12,730 nucleotides of DNA from assembly GCA_902773415.1 (NCBI GenBank), contig CACYEE010000210.1, forward strand, positions 1 to 12,730, in the 5' to 3' direction. Both the position numbers and the translations under genes were made by a program. Below are positions 1 through 8,487 of this stretch, one piece after another (positions within the stretch are counted from its first letter, which is position 1; every line of letters begins with the position of its first letter). The stretch is from an uncultured Actinomyces sp. (lineage in GTDB: Bacteria; Actinomycetota; Actinomycetes; Actinomycetales; Actinomycetaceae). A model generated the notes under the pieces. That model searched no databases. It had not been told where the DNA came from and saw only the letters and a program-made list of their open reading frames with translations.

Positions 1-31
1 CTGCAACACCTCTCATCATGAAGGACCCCGG

Positions 32-79
32 CCCCTTTCACTAACACCCCACACCCAACCCACCTACACCACTAAACAC
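32..79 (+). other. G-free, C-rich tract at the left edge
   Basis: The + strand has no G for 48 nt and is made almost only of C and A with a few T. It lies before any recognisable gene, just upstream of the promoter at 140-168. C-rich, G-poor RNA is the classic composition of Rho loading (rut) sites, so this could serve termination of a gene ending left of the window. That role is inference. No coding function was seen in 1-226. Confidence 0.3.
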
Positions 80-139
80 GAAGAGCCCCTTTGCCGGTTT
101 GACAAATAGGTGTCGTCGTGTGCAATTGGCGACTCGCCC

Positions 140-168
140 TAGACGGATGGTAACGGTTTGGTTACAAT
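140..168 (+). promoter_or_regulatory. Sigma70-type promoter of the rpfB-like gene
   Basis: A -35 box TAGACG (140-145) and a -10 box TACAAT (163-168) are separated by exactly 17 nt, matching TTGACA at 4 of 6 and TATAAT at 5 of 6 positions. Transcription would start near 175, giving a leader of about 50 nt before the TTG start at 227. A TTGACA further upstream (99-104) has no acceptable -10 partner. This would drive the cluster through rsmA and possibly beyond. Confidence 0.6.
150..165. promoter_or_regulatory. Inverted repeat GTAAC-N6-GTTAC overlapping the -10 box
   Basis: GTAAC (150-154) and GTTAC (161-165) are perfect inverted arms 6 nt apart. The right arm overlaps the first bases of the -10 box at 163-168. 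A dyad placed there is a natural operator for a repressor or other regulator of the cell-wall gene. GTAAC-like half-sites are reported for response regulators of actinobacterial wall genes, but I cannot assign a protein from sequence alone. Confidence 0.35.
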
Positions 169-213
169 CAATGGAGATCCGATAGCCGGCCCGGAAAGCG
201 GGGCGGCATGAAC

Positions 214-220
214 AGGAGGA
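214..220 (+). promoter_or_regulatory. Strong Shine-Dalgarno that fixes a TTG start
   Basis: AGGAGGA lies 6 nt before the TTG at 227. It is the main reason for choosing this rare start codon over internal ATG codons at 344 and 419, which lack such a site. Confidence 0.75.
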
Positions 221-226
221 AGACTC

Positions 227-1546
227 TTGGGTCGACACAGTGGACTGGACAGCGCAACCCGCAAGCTCTTCGAGGAGCGCCTCGCCGAGGCCCTGGAATC
301 GCCCGTCGCGGGATCGCGCGTCGCAAGCCGACGCGCCGAGCGCATGGCAACCCTCGCCTCCGCAAGCCCCGTTCCGACCGCGCACACCCCGGTTGTCGAC
401 ACGCCGTCGGAAGCCGGAATGCTCAGCGTCCTACCGGAATCCTCGACATATGTCGGCGTTCAGACAACCGGCGCGCACGCGGCCCCCTCTCCCAAACGCA
501 ACCGCGTCGCCTACCTCGCGGCAGCTGCCGCCGTCGCCGGAATGGCCGCGGTCGGCGCCGCGCCCGGACTGTCCTCCCCGGCAAAGGGCAAGGCTCCCGC
601 CAGCGCCGACCTTGCCGCCCTCGGAGCAGCCTCCGGGCCGACGGCGGAATCCGTTGCTGCCGGGCTCCAGACGATCACGGTGAGCGCCGACGGCACCGAG
701 CAGACCATCGAAACGTCGGCAGCGACTATCGGCGACGCTCTTTCCGAAGCCGGAATCGTCGTCGGCGAAAAGGATCGCGTCTCCGTGGCCCTCGGCTCCC
801 CGGTTCTTGACGGCACGCGGGTCGAAATCGTCCGCGTCGAAGTCCGCCCCGTCACCGAAGAAGAAACGATTGCCCACGAAACCATTCGCGAAGACGACCC
901 GACCCTCGAAAAGGGCACCGAAAAAGTCGCGACAGAGGGAGTCGACGGCCTCGTCCGCAGGACATTCGACATCACCTACGAGGGAGGAAACGAAGTCTCC
1001 CGGGAACTCGTCCTCGAAACGACCGTGACCGAAAAGGTCGACGAGGTCGTCAAGGTCGGAACGAAGGAGAAGGCCCCCGAACCCGTCGCCGCTCCCGCCC
1101 AGCCCGCCGCCGCTCCCGCTGCCGCCGACAACGCCCAGGCGTCCGACACGCAGGCAACGCAAACGCAACAGACCCAGACCGCCCAGACGCAAACGGCGGA
1201 AACCCGGACCGCACAGACCCAGACCGTCGCCACGACCACCCCGTCGGGCACCCCGCAGCAGATCGCCCATGCCAAGGTCCTCGCCCGCGGCTGGGGCGAA
1301 GACCAGTTCTCCTGCCTCGTGACCCTATGGACGCGCGAGTCGAGCTGGAACCCCTACGCCACGAACCCCTCCTCGGGCGCATACGGCATCCCCCAGTCCC
1401 TGCCCGCCTCGAAGATGGCCTCGGCAGGCGCGGACTGGCGCACGAACCCGGCAACCCAGATCGAATGGGGCCTGGGCTATATTTCGGGCCGCTACGGCAC
1501 CCCGTGCAACGCGCTCAGCCACTCCTATTCGGTGGGCTGGTACTGA
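227..1546 (+). CDS. DUF348-G5 cell-wall lytic protein (RpfB-like) with lysozyme-like C-terminus
   Basis: Predicted membrane-anchored or exported peptidoglycan hydrolase of 439 residues. Seen in order: a hydrophilic N-terminus (1-90); a basic stretch PKRNR followed by one hydrophobic segment (about 93-113), a signal anchor or late signal peptide; a DUF348 ubiquitin-like domain (about 149-207); a G5 domain (about 209-282); an Ala/Pro then Gln/Thr-rich linker (284-342); and a C-terminal lysozyme-like domain (344-439). That domain contains LWTRESSWNPYATN, with E371 the likely acid catalyst, then SSGAYGIPQ, and cysteines C363 and C427 that could form a disulphide. DUF348 and G5 are the accessory domains of RpfB, but the canonical Rpf catalytic motif is absent, so 'RpfB-like' rests on architecture and gene order. 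It leads the cluster with rsmA 22 nt downstream. The TTG start is supported by AGGAGGA. The 92-residue N-terminal tail is long for a signal peptide. Confidence 0.88.
   Translation: MGRHSGLDSATRKLFEERLAEALESPVAGSRVASRRAERMATLASASPVPTAHTPVVDTPSEAGMLSVLPESSTYVGVQTTGAHAAPSPKRNRVAYLAAAAAVAGMAAVGAAPGLSSPAKGKAPASADLAALGAASGPTAESVAAGLQTITVSADGTEQTIETSAATIGDALSEAGIVVGEKDRVSVALGSPVLDGTRVEIVRVEVRPVTEEETIAHETIREDDPTLEKGTEKVATEGVDGLVRRTFDITYEGGNEVSRELVLETTVTEKVDEVVKVGTKEKAPEPVAAPAQPAAAPAAADNAQASDTQATQTQQTQTAQTQTAETRTAQTQTVATTTPSGTPQQIAHAKVLARGWGEDQFSCLVTLWTRESSWNPYATNPSSGAYGIPQSLPASKMASAGADWRTNPATQIEWGLGYISGRYGTPCNALSHSYSVGWY
1148..1240 (+). repeat. Gln/Thr-rich low-complexity linker repeats in the rpfB-like gene
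   Basis: Codons 308-338 are mostly Thr and Gln with some Ala, built from degenerate TQT and AQTQT units encoded by varying ACG/ACC and CAA/CAG codons. Such linkers commonly span the cell wall between an anchor and a catalytic domain. Repeat number could vary between strains. Confidence 0.6.
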
Positions 1547-1568
1547 TTCGGCAGCGCCAAGGCGAACA

Positions 1569-2501
1569 TTGGCACGTGAACCCGGAATGTCCGTCGGCCT
1601 TCTCGGGCCGGCGGACATTCGCGCGCTCGCGGACGCTCTGGGCGTCCGCCCCACGAAAACCCTTGGACAGAACTTCGTCCACGACGCCGGAACCGTGCGT
1701 CGCATCGTTCGCGAGGCCGAAGTCGGCGTCGGCGACGCCGTACTCGAAGTCGGCCCCGGACTTGGCTCGCTCACCCTCGCCCTGCTCGAAGCCGGCGCGC
1801 TCGTCTCCGCCGTCGAAATCGACGAACGGCTCGCGGCACGGCTGCCCGAAACCGTGGCCGCGCGAATGCCCGAAGCTCCCGCCCGCTTCGCGCTCGCCTG
1901 CCGGGACGCCCTCGAGATTTCCGGCCCGGACATGCTGGCCCGGCCCAAGGCGGCAGGCGAGGGAGAAGGCTTCGCGCCACGGCGGCTCGTGGCGAACCTG
2001 CCCTACAACGTCGCCGTTCCCGTCATCCTCACGCTCCTCGAAGCGCTGCCGTCGCTCGAATCCGTCACCGTCATGGTCCAGACCGAGGTTGCCGAGCGGC
2101 TTGCCGCCCCGCCCGGCTCGCGCACCTACGGCGTTCCCTCCGCCAAGGCCGCGTGGTACGGCACGGCCCGGCTAGGCGCGAAAGTCTCGCGCAACGTGTT
2201 CTGGCCGGTACCGAACGTCGATTCTTCCCTCGTGCATCTCGACATCGAGCGGGGCCGGGCCGGTGCCGACAGCGAACGCGAAGCCGTCTTCGCCGTCATC
2301 GACGCGGCCTTTGCGCAGCGACGCAAGACGCTTCGGGCCGCCCTGGCGCAGTGGGCCGGCAGCGCGGCGCGAGCCGAAGGCATCCTCGTCGCCGCCGGAA
2401 TCGACCCGAAGCTGCGCGGCGAACGCCTCGCCGTCGAGGATTTCGCGGCAATCGGAAGAGCCGGCACCGAACGCCCCGCAACCGAAAATCCCGCATCGTG
2501 A
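1569..2501 (+). CDS. rsmA: 16S rRNA (adenine1518/1519-N6)-dimethyltransferase RsmA/KsgA
   Basis: S-adenosylmethionine-dependent enzyme that dimethylates two adjacent adenines in the 3' hairpin of 16S rRNA during 30S maturation. All family marks are visible: LGQNFVHD (32-39) near the N-terminus, SAM-binding VLEVGPGLG (58-66), VEID (82-85), the catalytic NLPY motif (143-146), FWPVPNVDSSLVHLD (211-225) and QRRKTLRAAL (250-259). The length of 310 residues is normal. The start is uncertain: TTG at 1569 has AAGG 6 nt upstream, while ATG at 1587 has no useful site but would give a typical actinobacterial N-terminus. The gene begins 22 nt after the rpfB-like stop, as in actinobacterial rpfB-ksgA-ispE loci, and is probably co-transcribed with it. 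Loss of this methylation is known to give kasugamycin resistance. Confidence 0.96.
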   Translation: MAREPGMSVGLLGPADIRALADALGVRPTKTLGQNFVHDAGTVRRIVREAEVGVGDAVLEVGPGLGSLTLALLEAGALVSAVEIDERLAARLPETVAARMPEAPARFALACRDALEISGPDMLARPKAAGEGEGFAPRRLVANLPYNVAVPVILTLLEALPSLESVTVMVQTEVAERLAAPPGSRTYGVPSAKAAWYGTARLGAKVSRNVFWPVPNVDSSLVHLDIERGRAGADSEREAVFAVIDAAFAQRRKTLRAALAQWAGSAARAEGILVAAGIDPKLRGERLAVEDFAAIGRAGTERPATENPAS

Positions 2502-2539
2502 GACGGCGGAAGCCGAGGTGTGCGGCGGCGAACCTTGGC

Positions 2540-2545
2540 TAGACT
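2540..2545 (+). promoter_or_regulatory. -10 box TAGACT for a leaderless ispE transcript
   Basis: TAGACT fits the TAnnnT -10 pattern and ends 7 nt before the ATG at 2553, so transcription would start at or next to the start codon. There is no good -35 box and no Shine-Dalgarno before this ATG. Both facts fit leaderless initiation, which is common in actinobacteria. Read-through from the rpfB-like promoter is also likely. Confidence 0.5.
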
Positions 2546-2552
2546 GGTGCCC

Positions 2553-3482
2553 ATGCGCTACGTACACGTCTCCGCCTCCGGCAAGATCAACCCCGCCCTC
2601 TACGTCGGCCCCGTGCGCGGCGACGGCTACCACGACCTCGACATCTTCTTTGAATCCCTCGACATCTTCGACGAAATCGAGGCGAAGATCGCGGCGAAAG
2701 GACCCGTGAGGATCGCGATGCAGGGCGACGACGTTGCCGGCATCCCCACCGACGGCACGAATCTCGCGGTGCGTGCCGCCGAGCTTCTGCGCGAACGCTG
2801 CGGCGTCGAAGACTCCGCCGAGCTCATCGTCACCAAGCGCATCCCCGTGGCCGGCGGCATGGCCGGCGGCAGCGCGGACGCGGCCGGCGCGCTGCTCGCC
2901 TGCAACGAGCTGTGGGAGCTGGGCCTCGGCCAGGAACAGCTCATGGACATCGGCGGCGAAATCGGCGCGGACGTTCCGTTCTGCCTCCTTGGTTCGCTTG
3001 CCCGCGGAGCCGGAAAGGGAGAAAGGCTCCGCCCGATTCGCCCCGGCAACATGCACTTCTGGGTGCTCGTCACCTTCGGGGAGGGCCTGTCCACGCCCGC
3101 CGTGTACGGCAAGCTCGACGAGCTGCGCGCCGAACGCGGCGAGGACCCGGACAAGGCGCTCGCGAACGTCAAGACCCGCGCCGACCAGCTCGAACGGCTC
3201 CTTGGCGAACAGGACACCCGCAAGCCCGCCCGGCTCATGACGAACCAGCTTCAGGAAGCGGCTATCGCGCTGCGTCCCGACCTTGGCGAAGCCATCGAGA
3301 AGATCGGCAGCCTCGGCCTCGTCACGATCCTCTCCGGTTCCGGCCCGACGATCGGCATTCTCGGCGAGGACTACGATACGGCCAACGCAATCGCCGGGCA
3401 TGCGCGCCGCCTCGTCCCAGGCGCGACGATTCGCCGCGCGAACGGCCCCGCGGCCGGCGCCCACCTGCGCATCGTCGAATAG
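2553..3482 (+). CDS. ispE: 4-diphosphocytidyl-2-C-methyl-D-erythritol kinase
   Basis: GHMP-family kinase that phosphorylates the 2-hydroxyl of CDP-methylerythritol in the MEP pathway to isopentenyl diphosphate, hence quinones and undecaprenyl carriers for wall synthesis. Seen: GKINPAL with K11 near the N-terminus, RGDGYHDL (22-29), the ATP-binding glycine-rich loop PVAGGMAGGSADAAG (98-112), GADVPFCL with likely catalytic D140, and the C-terminal GHMP motif ILSGSGPTIGIL (259-270). The length of 309 residues is normal. I chose ATG 2553 because a -10 box sits just upstream and homologous N-termini begin close to this point. An in-frame GTG at 2520 would add 11 basic residues without a ribosome site. 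It follows rsmA by 51 nt, the conserved actinobacterial order. Confidence 0.95.
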   Translation: MRYVHVSASGKINPALYVGPVRGDGYHDLDIFFESLDIFDEIEAKIAAKGPVRIAMQGDDVAGIPTDGTNLAVRAAELLRERCGVEDSAELIVTKRIPVAGGMAGGSADAAGALLACNELWELGLGQEQLMDIGGEIGADVPFCLLGSLARGAGKGERLRPIRPGNMHFWVLVTFGEGLSTPAVYGKLDELRAERGEDPDKALANVKTRADQLERLLGEQDTRKPARLMTNQLQEAAIALRPDLGEAIEKIGSLGLVTILSGSGPTIGILGEDYDTANAIAGHARRLVPGATIRRANGPAAGAHLRIVE

Positions 3483-3503
3483 CTGCCCTGCGAGACTCCG
3501 ACA

Positions 3504-5396
3504 ATGGCCCATCTTCTCTCCGTCCACGAAGCAGGAATCGACCTCGGTTCGCGCCCGATTCTCGGCTCCGTCTCCGTTTCGCTCGCCGACGGGGCCCGCA
3601 TCGGCATCGTCGGCCCGAACGGCGCCGGCAAGACGACCCTGCTGAAGATCCTCGCCGGCACTCTCGAACCCGACACCGGGACCGTCGCAATGGCAAAGGA
3701 CGCCCGCGTCGCCCTCCTGTCCCAGGCCGACGGGTTCGATCCCGGCCTGACCGTGCGCGAGGCGATTCATCGCGGCGCTGCCGACCACGAATGGGCACGA
3801 GACTCCCACATCCGTTCCCTCCACGGCGGCCTCCTGCCCGACATTCCCCTCGACGCACGCACCGACGAACTCTCGGGAGGCCAGCGCCGCCGCGTCGCCC
3901 TCGCCCGCACCCTGTGCGAGGACGCGAACATCGTCGTCCTTGACGAGCCGACGAACCACCTCGATGTCGACGGCATCGTCTTCCTCGCCGGATATCTGGG
4001 CAAGCGCTTCGGCGGGCCGAAGCCGGACGGCGCCTTCGTCGCCATCACCCATGACCGCTGGTTTCTCGACGCCGTATGCACCCGCATGTGGGAGGTCGTT
4101 CCCGGCGACGACGGTCCCGGCGGGCGCGCGCCCAGGCCGGGGCGCGTCGAAACCTACGAAGGCGGATACGCCGCCTACATCCTCCAACGCGCCGAACGCG
4201 CACGCCTGCGGGCCGTCGCCGAGGGAAAACGCCAGAACATCCTGCGAAAGGAACTCGCCTGGCTGCGCCGCGGCGCGCCCGCGCGCACATCCAAGCCGCG
4301 ATTCCGCATCGAGGCCGCCGAAGCGCTCATCGCCAACGAGCCGGCTCCGCGCGACAGCCTCGAACTCGCGCGCATGGCGACCAGCCGGCTTGGCAAGGAC
4401 GTCATCGACCTCGAGGGAGCGAGCTTTTCCTACGCCCCGGGCCAGCCCGGCGCCCCCGAAATCCTCCGCGACGTCACCTGGCGGCTCGCGCCGGCAGAGC
4501 GTGTCGGCATCGTCGGCGCGAACGGAGCGGGCAAGTCTTCGTTGCTCGGGCTGCTGGCCGGAAGGCTCAAGCCGACGGCCGGGCGCGTCAAGGTCGGCAA
4601 GACGGTGAGGTTGGCCGAGCTGTCCCAGGCCACCGGCGAGCTCGACGCGGTGGCGGACCTGCGCGTCGTCGAATCCGTCGCCGAAATCGCAACCCGCGTG
4701 ACGGTGGGGAAGAAGGAGCTGTCGGCCACGCAGCTGGTCGAGCGTCTCGGCTTTACGCGCGAGCGGGCCTGGACGCGCGTCGGGGAGCTGTCGGGCGGCG
4801 AACGGCGGCGTCTCCAGCTCATGCGCCTGCTCATGGGGGAGCCGAACGTGCTCTTGCTTGACGAGCCGACCAACGATCTTGATACCGATGCCCTTGCGGC
4901 GGTCGAGGACTTGCTGGATTCTTGGCCAGGCACGCTGATCGTGGTGTCGCACGACCGCTACCTGCTCGAACGCATCACCGACCGCCAGGTGGCTGTCATG
5001 GACCGGACGGTGCGCGACTTGCCGGGCGGGGTCGACGAGTATGTGCGCTTGCGCGAGGCGGCGAAGGCTTTGGAGGGTGAGGGGCTGGCCGGCGAGGCGG
5101 GGAGCGCGCGGGCTGCGGGAGCTTCCGGCTCGACGGGGAAGGTCGCGGTCCGGCCTGCGTCGAACGCGGCGGCCGCGCGCGAGGCGAAGAAGGAGCTGGC
5201 CCGTGTCGAACGGCGTCTCGACAAGGAGAGGGCGAAGGCGGCGAAACTTGCCGAAAAGCTTGAGGCGGCGAACGAGGCTGGGGATTTCGGGATGCTGACC
5301 GAGCTTTCGGAGCGGATTCGTGCGAGAGAGGAAGCCCGGGAGGCGCTTGAGGAGGCTTGGTTCGAGGCGGCCGAGCGGCTTGAAGCCTTGGGTTGA
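3504..5396 (+). CDS. ABC-F family ATPase, Uup-like, with C-terminal coiled coil
   Basis: Soluble protein with two ABC ATPase domains and no membrane segments. ABC-F proteins act on the ribosome, adjusting translation or rescuing stalled complexes. Domain 1: Walker A GPNGAGKT (37-44), LSGGQ (123-127), Walker B VVLDEPTNHLD (144-154). The linker (about 225-290) contains the AWLRRGAPARTSKPRFRI stretch, typical of the Uup branch. Domain 2: Walker A GANGAGKS (338-345), LSGGE (429-433), Walker B LLLDEPTNDLD (450-460). An Ala/Gly-rich spacer (525-555) leads to a charged C-terminal helix (about 556-628), matching the Uup nucleic-acid-binding coiled coil. A drug-resistance type cannot be fully excluded, but the tail argues for Uup. 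It begins 21 nt after ispE without a Shine-Dalgarno; a weak GAGACT ends 6 nt before the ATG. Codon choice drifts from C-ending to G-ending along the gene. Confidence 0.92.
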   Translation: MAHLLSVHEAGIDLGSRPILGSVSVSLADGARIGIVGPNGAGKTTLLKILAGTLEPDTGTVAMAKDARVALLSQADGFDPGLTVREAIHRGAADHEWARDSHIRSLHGGLLPDIPLDARTDELSGGQRRRVALARTLCEDANIVVLDEPTNHLDVDGIVFLAGYLGKRFGGPKPDGAFVAITHDRWFLDAVCTRMWEVVPGDDGPGGRAPRPGRVETYEGGYAAYILQRAERARLRAVAEGKRQNILRKELAWLRRGAPARTSKPRFRIEAAEALIANEPAPRDSLELARMATSRLGKDVIDLEGASFSYAPGQPGAPEILRDVTWRLAPAERVGIVGANGAGKSSLLGLLAGRLKPTAGRVKVGKTVRLAELSQATGELDAVADLRVVESVAEIATRVTVGKKELSATQLVERLGFTRERAWTRVGELSGGERRRLQLMRLLMGEPNVLLLDEPTNDLDTDALAAVEDLLDSWPGTLIVVSHDRYLLERITDRQVAVMDRTVRDLPGGVDEYVRLREAAKALEGEGLAGEAGSARAAGASGSTGKVAVRPASNAAAAREAKKELARVERRLDKERAKAAKLAEKLEAANEAGDFGMLTELSERIRAREEAREALEEAWFEAAERLEALG

Positions 5397-5417
5397 GGCA
5401 GGGCGGCGCGGCGTCGG

Positions 5418-5485
5418 TCTCCGTTTTGGGGACGGGGCGATTTCCGGAGGATTCTCCGTTTTGGGGCCCGTCCCCAAAACGGAGA
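5418..5485. repeat. Direct and inverted repeat forming two competing hairpins
   Basis: CTCCGTTTTGGGG occurs twice in direct orientation (5419-5431 and 5454-5466), and one inverted copy, CCCCAAAACGGAG, follows at 5472-5484. The inverted copy can pair locally with the second direct copy (13 bp perfect, T-A extension, 5-nt loop) or with the first (5418-5436 with 5467-5485, 19 bp perfect, 30-nt loop). The two structures exclude each other. The element lies between the ABC-F stop and marR. Confidence 0.8.
5454..5484. terminator. Candidate terminator hairpin after the ABC-F gene
   Basis: A perfect 13-bp stem (5454-5466 with 5472-5484) with loop CCCGT lies 57 nt after the ABC-F stop. No U-run follows, so it is not a standard intrinsic terminator. 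U-less stem terminators are described in actinobacteria, and it may instead protect the mRNA 3' end. Confidence 0.45.
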
Positions 5486-5566
5486 GTTCCGAGCCGGCCT
5501 CTTTGCCTGTCTGGCCGAGGTGGCGCCCGCGTGGTCGGCCGGCGCACATGGCAGGCGTGAAACGGG

Positions 5567-5572
5567 TAGTCT
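5567..5572 (+). promoter_or_regulatory. -10 box TAGTCT for leaderless marR
   Basis: TAGTCT ends 6 nt before the ATG at 5579, placing the expected transcription start on the start codon itself. AAGGA at 5573-5577 is only 1 nt from the ATG, too close to act as a Shine-Dalgarno. No convincing -35 box is present. Confidence 0.5.
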
Positions 5573-5578
5573 AAGGAC

Positions 5579-6076
5579 ATGGCACAGTTGCGCAAGTACG
5601 ACGAGGTGGACGGTATCGTCGCTGCATGGAGGCGTGCCCGGCCGGATTTCGATCCCGAAGCGCTCCAGGTGTTTTCGCGGCTATGGCGCCTGCAATCCCA
5701 CATCGACAAGATGCGTCGGCAGACCTTCGCCCGGCACGGCATCGAATCGTGGGAATTCGACATGCTCTGCGCGCTGCGCCGCCAGCCCTCCCACCGCCTC
5801 ACCGCAGGCAAGCTGATGCGCGAAACCCTCGTATCCTCCGGCACGGTGACGAATCGCATCGACCGCATGGTGTCCCACGGCTTCGCCCGTCGCCTGCCCG
5901 ACCCGGAAGACGGTCGCGTAGTCCACGTCGAAGCGACGCAGGCGGGTCTTGAGGTCGTCGATGCCGCGATGGGGGACCTCCTCTCCGTCGAGGAAGAGCA
6001 TATGGTCGACATGGACGCCGAAACCCGTGTCCAGCTCGCCGGACTCCTGCGCAACCTTCTCGCCCATTTCGACTGA
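5579..6076 (+). CDS. MarR-family winged helix-turn-helix transcriptional regulator
   Basis: A 165-residue DNA-binding protein of normal MarR length, expected to act as a dimer. Seen: an N-terminal helix (about 28-52), the helix-turn-helix with LTAGKLM (74-80) and recognition helix SSGTVTNRIDRMVSHG (86-101), then the wing RRLPDPEDGRVVHVEAT (104-120) and a C-terminal dimerisation helix (about 121-163). MarR proteins usually repress nearby genes and are released by small ligands. The nearest downstream gene is hppA, 287 nt away behind its own promoter, so a local target is not evident and self-regulation is as likely. The ligand cannot be predicted. The start is set by the leaderless promoter layout. 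Confidence 0.93.
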   Translation: MAQLRKYDEVDGIVAAWRRARPDFDPEALQVFSRLWRLQSHIDKMRRQTFARHGIESWEFDMLCALRRQPSHRLTAGKLMRETLVSSGTVTNRIDRMVSHGFARRLPDPEDGRVVHVEATQAGLEVVDAAMGDLLSVEEEHMVDMDAETRVQLAGLLRNLLAHFD

Positions 6077-6123
6077 TTCGCATGCGGCAGGACCGGAATC
6101 CCGCGCCGCCTCCTGCGTCGTCT

Positions 6124-6138
6124 GCCGGGCACCCCGGC
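6124..6138 (+). terminator. Short GC hairpin after marR
   Basis: GCCGGG (6124-6129) and CCCGGC (6133-6138) form a perfect 6-bp stem with a CAC loop, 47 nt after the marR stop. No U-run follows. A U-less actinobacterial-type terminator is possible. Confidence 0.35.
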
Positions 6139-6204
6139 TGTCCGCCTGTCCCGAACAACCCTTTCCCAGCCTCAAATGTGATGTAAAAGATGCCTCCGTG
6201 TACG

Positions 6205-6210
6205 TATCAT
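6205..6210 (+). promoter_or_regulatory. Candidate -10 box TATCAT of the hppA promoter
   Basis: TATCAT matches TATAAT at 5 of 6 positions. With a 17-nt spacer the -35 would be TGTAAA (6182-6187), a weak match. The surrounding 6170-6220 is the most AT-rich part of this gap. The transcript would start near 6217 and carry a leader of about 147 nt. Confidence 0.45.
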
Positions 6211-6221
6211 GGTGTAATACG

Positions 6222-6262
6222 GGCCACGGCCAAGGCGCCTTTCCACGTCACGAAGCGTGGCC
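6222..6262 (+). other. Structured element in the hppA 5' leader
   Basis: GGCCACG (6222-6228) and CGTGGCC (6256-6262) form a 7-bp closing stem. Inside it is the 10-bp perfect palindrome AAGGCGCCTT (6232-6241). The element lies within the predicted long hppA leader and could influence translation or mRNA stability. I do not recognise a known riboswitch class. Confidence 0.35.
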
Positions 6263-6346
6263 GGAACTTGACGACGCATGGCGCCAAACCCGGCCCGGCA
6301 ACGCCTTGCCCCCAACCGCGCTGCCACCCTTGCGGCCCCGGCGCCC

Positions 6347-6356
6347 GAAGGAAAGG
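6347..6356 (+). promoter_or_regulatory. Ribosome binding site deciding the hppA start
   Basis: GAAGGAAAGG places an AAAGG core 7 nt before the ATG at 6364. This supports 6364 rather than an in-frame ATG at 6190, which would add 58 non-membrane residues and lies upstream of the predicted transcription start. Confidence 0.65.
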
Positions 6357-6363
6357 TACGCGA

Positions 6364-8475
<2,112 letters not shown>

Positions 8476-8487
8476 CTTCGGGGTTGT

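Noticed and set aside
99..127. Perfect TTGACA at 99-104 as the rpfB-like -35 box
   Set aside because: No TATAAT-like hexamer occurs at 16-18 nt downstream; the pair at 140/163 is better as a whole.
3322..3858. - strand Arg-rich frame at the ispE/ABC-F junction
   Set aside because: Composition is a typical antisense artefact of GC-rich DNA, and it overlaps two well-supported genes.
2172..5549. Very long open frame of 1125 codons on the - strand
   Set aside because: It is antisense to rsmA, ispE and the ABC-F gene, all with full family motifs. The protein is low-complexity in Arg, Gly, Ala and Asp without domains, as expected from the stop-poor antisense frame of GC-rich genes.
6190..6363. 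58-codon N-terminal extension of hppA
   Set aside because: The extension is polar and Cys/Pro/Arg-rich, lies upstream of the predicted transcription start, and the ribosome site at 6347-6356 fits ATG 6364.
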